From: Bryopsis sp. KO-2023
Lineage: Eukaryota; Chlorophyta; Ulvophyceae; Bryopsidales; Bryopsidaceae
Direction: 5' to 3'
NCBI GenBank assembly: GCA_030272585.1
Contig: BSYQ01000008.1
Span: 4,588,001-4,652,000, forward strand
DNA: 64,000 bases
Made by a program: the position numbers and the translations under genes. The notes under the pieces are model-generated. The model did not search any database, was not told the DNA's origin, and saw only the letters and a program-made list of their open reading frames with translations. Below are positions 60,621 to 64,000 of this stretch, in pieces. The first letter of the stretch is position 1. Each line of letters opens with the position of its first letter.

Positions 60621-60950
60621 TGACTTGGAAACGACACCCCTCGTGGAAGAAAAAACATGGTCGTCAAGAATCGTCCGAACAAACTTGACACACCTCCAAG
60701 CGATCACGTTATGGTGCGTTGGCAGTCCCCAGATTCTGGCATCCCATTAATTTCGAGCAGAACCAGGTAGCCATTTTCGCTACTCCAGAGGTTGGCGACA
60801 GGAGAAGTTCAGCCAGGGGAATCCACAGCAATCGTTCCCAGACGACTTTGACGTCTTTATCAGCGGAGTGTTCTTGAGGGAGACTTGCCTAGCTTCCAAG
60901 AAGGGTCGAAAGCCTGCGTTACTGGATCGCGGGGTTGTCAGGGAGGCACG
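60621..60950. promoter_or_regulatory. Short divergent promoter region DAK / DRP5A
   Basis: Only 330 bp separate the two start codons, so both 5' leaders and core promoters must lie here. GC is moderate and no TATA box is obvious, which suggests a bidirectional promoter. Confidence 0.5.
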
Positions 60951-63916
60951 ATGAAGAGCCAGCGTCCGGATCTCTACGACAACAACGACCTCAAGCTGCG
61001 ATATGAAGCATACAGGTTAACTTTCATATCAAGACGCTTACCTGTGAGCTGCCGTTGTCCAGCGAGCAGCGTGCACGTCGATAAAAACGAGGAGTTCGAT
61101 CCATCACTATAGCGGGGGACGTTGTCGGTCTGTACTAGAGAACCGCAGGACGTCGACACACAAAATATCGACCGAGAAGCGTCTATGGCGTCAGGAGCTC
61201 GCGCGAGTAACAACTGGTTGCCCAGTATTTCCTCCTTTCCTTTGTGGGACGGAGGCACACCACGAACGTGTGTGTTTCTTCGTCGAGACTGATGGTGTAA
61301 ACGCATTTGAGTTCAGTTGTGTTCTACAGTCGTCTTCAGGCTGCCGCCGTTGCTTTTGGCGAAAGCCTTCCCATTCCAGAGATCGTCGCGATTGGAGGGC
61401 AATCCGATGGCAAGTCCAGCCTTCTCGAAGCATTCCTGGGAGTAAGTCCAAGCCTGAGCACCTCTGAAACACCAGACATAGTTCAAGAGGCGGCGTGAAT
61501 GATTGATTCTACTTGTTTGTTTCACAGTTTCGATTCAACGTACGAGAGGTGGAGATTGGCACAAGGCGGCCCTTGATTGTTCAAATGGTCCACGACCCCT
61601 CCGCAACAGAGCCCAGGTGATGAGAAAATTGAACTGGACGTGCAGAGGGTGCAATTCGTTTCTGACAGGGTTAGCGAAGTTGTTTGTTTTCTATTCCAGA
61701 TGTCGTTTGCAACACGAAGACACCGATGAATATGGTCCACCGATCATGCCAGAGACTGCGGTGGCGGACGCCATCCAGAAAAGGACGCAGGAACATCTCA
61801 AAAGACTGGGAGGGGCATCAGTATCGTCAAAGCCTATCGTTATGCGTGCAGAGTAAGGAACCTTTCCCGTTTTTTGCATGTGCATCTGGATGAAGATTTG
61901 TGTTGGTGCTCTATGTTCTGAATTGCATGTTTGATCATTCCTTCACGGCTGGAACGCTTGCTGTCTTCAACAATGTATTGATAGCCATATGTGCTGGTCA
62001 GATATGCGTTTTGCCCCAACTTGACGATTATCGACACTCCTGGGCTCATCCTCAAGGTAGGGCTCTTAACGAATCACACCATTAATTATTACTCGTTTTG
62101 CTTACCTGGCATTTTTCCTTGCTTGTTTCAAAGTCCAATTGCAACAGGGAGAGCTGGTCAAGTTTTAAGACAATTCTCCTCCTCTGCATTTTTCCATAAT
62201 ACAATTTTCTGGAATTGTTTAGGCAAATGCACACGAGGCAGACAGCACTCCAGATGAAATCATGAACATGGTGAAAGCCCAAGCAGCACCGTCCCACAGG
62301 TAGAGATTCTCTAGTAGATAATATATCACCCAACAACAAAGTGCCCCCATTCGATTGAGCATTGCAAAGTTTTTGTTCCATCCTTCCTTTCCGAATCCAT
62401 CTGTGCGTTTACAGGTTGATATTGTTCCTTCAGCAGAGCAGCGTGGAATGGGCGAGCTCCCTTTGGATGCATGTCGTTATGGAAGTGGACCCCAACTTTC
62501 AGAGAACGGTCAGTATTTTTCTGTAGAGTCTTTTCCGCTAGATCCCTTCACTGATTGCATTGTCCCGAAGCCTGTTTATTCGATTCTATAGGTTGTGGTT
62601 GCAAGCAAATTTGACAATCGGTTGAAAGAATTTCGTCACCAATGGGAAGTGGACAAGTACCTCAGCGCAACGGGCTATTTGCCGCCAAACGTGAAACCGT
62701 TTTTCGTTGCCTTGCCGAAGGTGAGCATCAGCTACTCCATCTACAGGTTTCTTGTGTATCTGTGAAACAAAATTTTGGGACTTTAAAGTCCCAGATTGAT
62801 TTCTGGCAGCCCCAGCTGTTGCTTGCACCTGGATGAAAAGAAGTCAATTTTCGACTGGTTTGTCAGGACAGGGCAATAACGACCAGCGCAGAGTGGCGTC
62901 AGCAAATTCAGGACGTGGATGAGTCCATCTTTACGTTTTTGAGAGAGAAAGTTGAAGGTGGATTCGATGAAGAAACCTATGCATCAAGGATCGGCTTCAG
63001 CAACCACAAGAGGTAGACTGATGCAGCGAACAAAAAGGCTGCCGTAAAGCACGATCGTAGTGAAGACAGAGCCTCCATAATCGGTGTTTGCGACTGTCCC
63101 TGCAGGTTTCTGGAGGAGGAGTTGGCTCATCGATATCGAGATGCAGCTCCGTCCACGTTGGCGATTTTGCAAGAACGCTGCGAGGCTGTGAGTGTGCAGC
63201 TCATGGACGCCGAAGCTAGGTTGCAGGCTACTGAAGATGTGGCAGCTTTACGAAGGGCTGGTAGGTAAACAGGATAGAAACGGAGAATCGTAACCTGCGT
63301 CTGCTCCACCTGCTTTGATGTGGGAGTCCTGAGGTCTGTTCCTCTTTGGTTCCACCAGCCATGCAACACACTGCTGCACTTTCAAGTCACATAATCGAGC
63401 TCCTTGATGGAGCGACGGACCCAGATCCCAGCCAGCATGGTCTGACGACTGAGGAAGAGAGGACGTCAAGCTGCTGCCCACAATGGCCTGGAGTTGAACG
63501 TCACGTGTCTGTTGCGCACTCAGAGCTGCGTTTGTATGGTGGAGCAGCGTTCGAGCGATGCATGGAAGAGTTTCAAAGCGTCTCGGGAGCTCTCAGCTTT
63601 CCATCAGGTGTTCATCTGCCGTCACAACAACCCAAGCATCCCACGTCCAATTTGAGCTGTGGATGAACACACTTGAAGACACTTCTCTTACCTTGGTCTG
63701 TTTTTCTTGTTCCAGTCGCGCAGAACAGAATGGCGAATGTTCTGCTGTCTGTTCGGGGTAGGAATCGCTATGGCGGCGGTGGTCAAGCTGCAGAAGATAT
63801 CGCCAGGACGACAGCGCGCGAAGCTTTAGCTCCACTCCTTACGGCAGCTTGCTCCAGACTCGGCAACATTTTGCGACGTGTTTATGATATCGCAGCCGAG
63901 AGGGCTCAAATGACAG
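60951..63916 (+). CDS. DRP5A: Dynamin-related protein DRP5A, 3' end beyond window
   Basis: GTPase of the plant/algal DRP5 branch, tied to cytokinesis (DRP5A) and sister to the plastid-division ARC5/DRP5B. Twelve exons with matching phases: 60951-61015, 61330-61441, 61528-61616, 61700-61852, 62002-62056, 62223-62299, 62415-62508, 62592-62720, 62867-63012, 63106-63260, 63359-63607, 63716-63916; 508 residues so far, continuing past the edge. GTPase motifs: P-loop IVAIGGQSDGKSSLLEAFLG, switch I GTRRPLIVQM, G3 LTIIDTPGL and G4 ASKFDNRL. Also FLQQSSVEWASSLW, GGFDEETYASRIGFSNHKRF and LRLYGGAAFERCMEEF, all in the order of DRP5A. The wording (RLQAAAVAFGE.LPIPEIVAIGG) favours DRP5A over ARC5. The short N-terminus before the GTPase domain is only about 20 residues. 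Confidence 0.9.
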
Positions 63917-64000
63917 GTATCGTATGAATGAATATTGCCCCTTGTTCAGTTTTTGGGTCAACCTCAACACTCATTCTTTGGGGGTCATCGTAAGTTTGAA

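Noticed and set aside
60621-60707. Upstream GTG start for dihydroxyacetone kinase
   Set aside because: No ATG in the extension and family members begin at the MAKKLINDP position.

Overview
The window is nuclear DNA of a green-lineage (Viridiplantae) eukaryote, most likely an alga. Three things point there: dense GT-AG introns, plastid-targeted proteins of plant type (shikimate kinase, plastid DnaJ), and a dynamin of the plant/algal DRP5A type. A leftover dynein heavy-chain exon suggests a lineage that has or had flagella. An early-branching streptophyte or prasinophyte fits, but the species cannot be fixed from sequence alone.

Layout. 1-7.4 kb: a mobile-element region. A minus-strand intron-rich gene of unknown family runs off the left edge. 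Divergent from it is a 13-exon Tnp2-type (CACTA/EnSpm-like) transposase that reads open end to end (998 aa). Introns of the first gene and the 5' introns of the second are packed with a short G-rich motif (TGTGCGGGG, or CCCCGCACA on the other strand), and a long intron holds four tRNA-like modules. 8-10.2 kb: exon remnants of a CSB/RAD26-type SNF2 helicase. 10.59-11.66 kb: a second dense block of the same motif, folded into direct and inverted copies. 11.66-29 kb: a three-member family of coiled-coil genes of unknown function; copies two and three lie on a recent ~6.1-kb tandem duplication. 29.8-30.1 kb: two orphan exons.

30.6-33.2 kb: plastid shikimate kinase (+). 35.2-39.3 kb: two genes on opposite strands that share a short CCLP-acidic motif. 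42-44.1 kb: a membrane-anchored folate-receptor-like protein (-), next to a dynein heavy-chain fragment (+). 45.3-49.7 kb: the TFIIIB subunit BDP1 (-), nine exons. 50.8-55.2 kb: plastid type-I DnaJ (+), nine exons. 56.8-58.1 kb: 3-hydroxybutyryl-CoA dehydrogenase (-). 58.9-60.6 kb: intronless dihydroxyacetone kinase (-). 60.95 kb to the right edge: DRP5A, sharing a short divergent promoter region with the kinase.

The conserved genes are unrelated housekeeping functions (aromatic amino-acid supply, plastid protein folding, Pol III initiation, acyl-CoA and triose metabolism, membrane fission), and nothing suggests a shared pathway. The unusual biology lies in the left third. Exon models were built by hand from splice sites and reading phase; where a total length is given, all exon phases agree.
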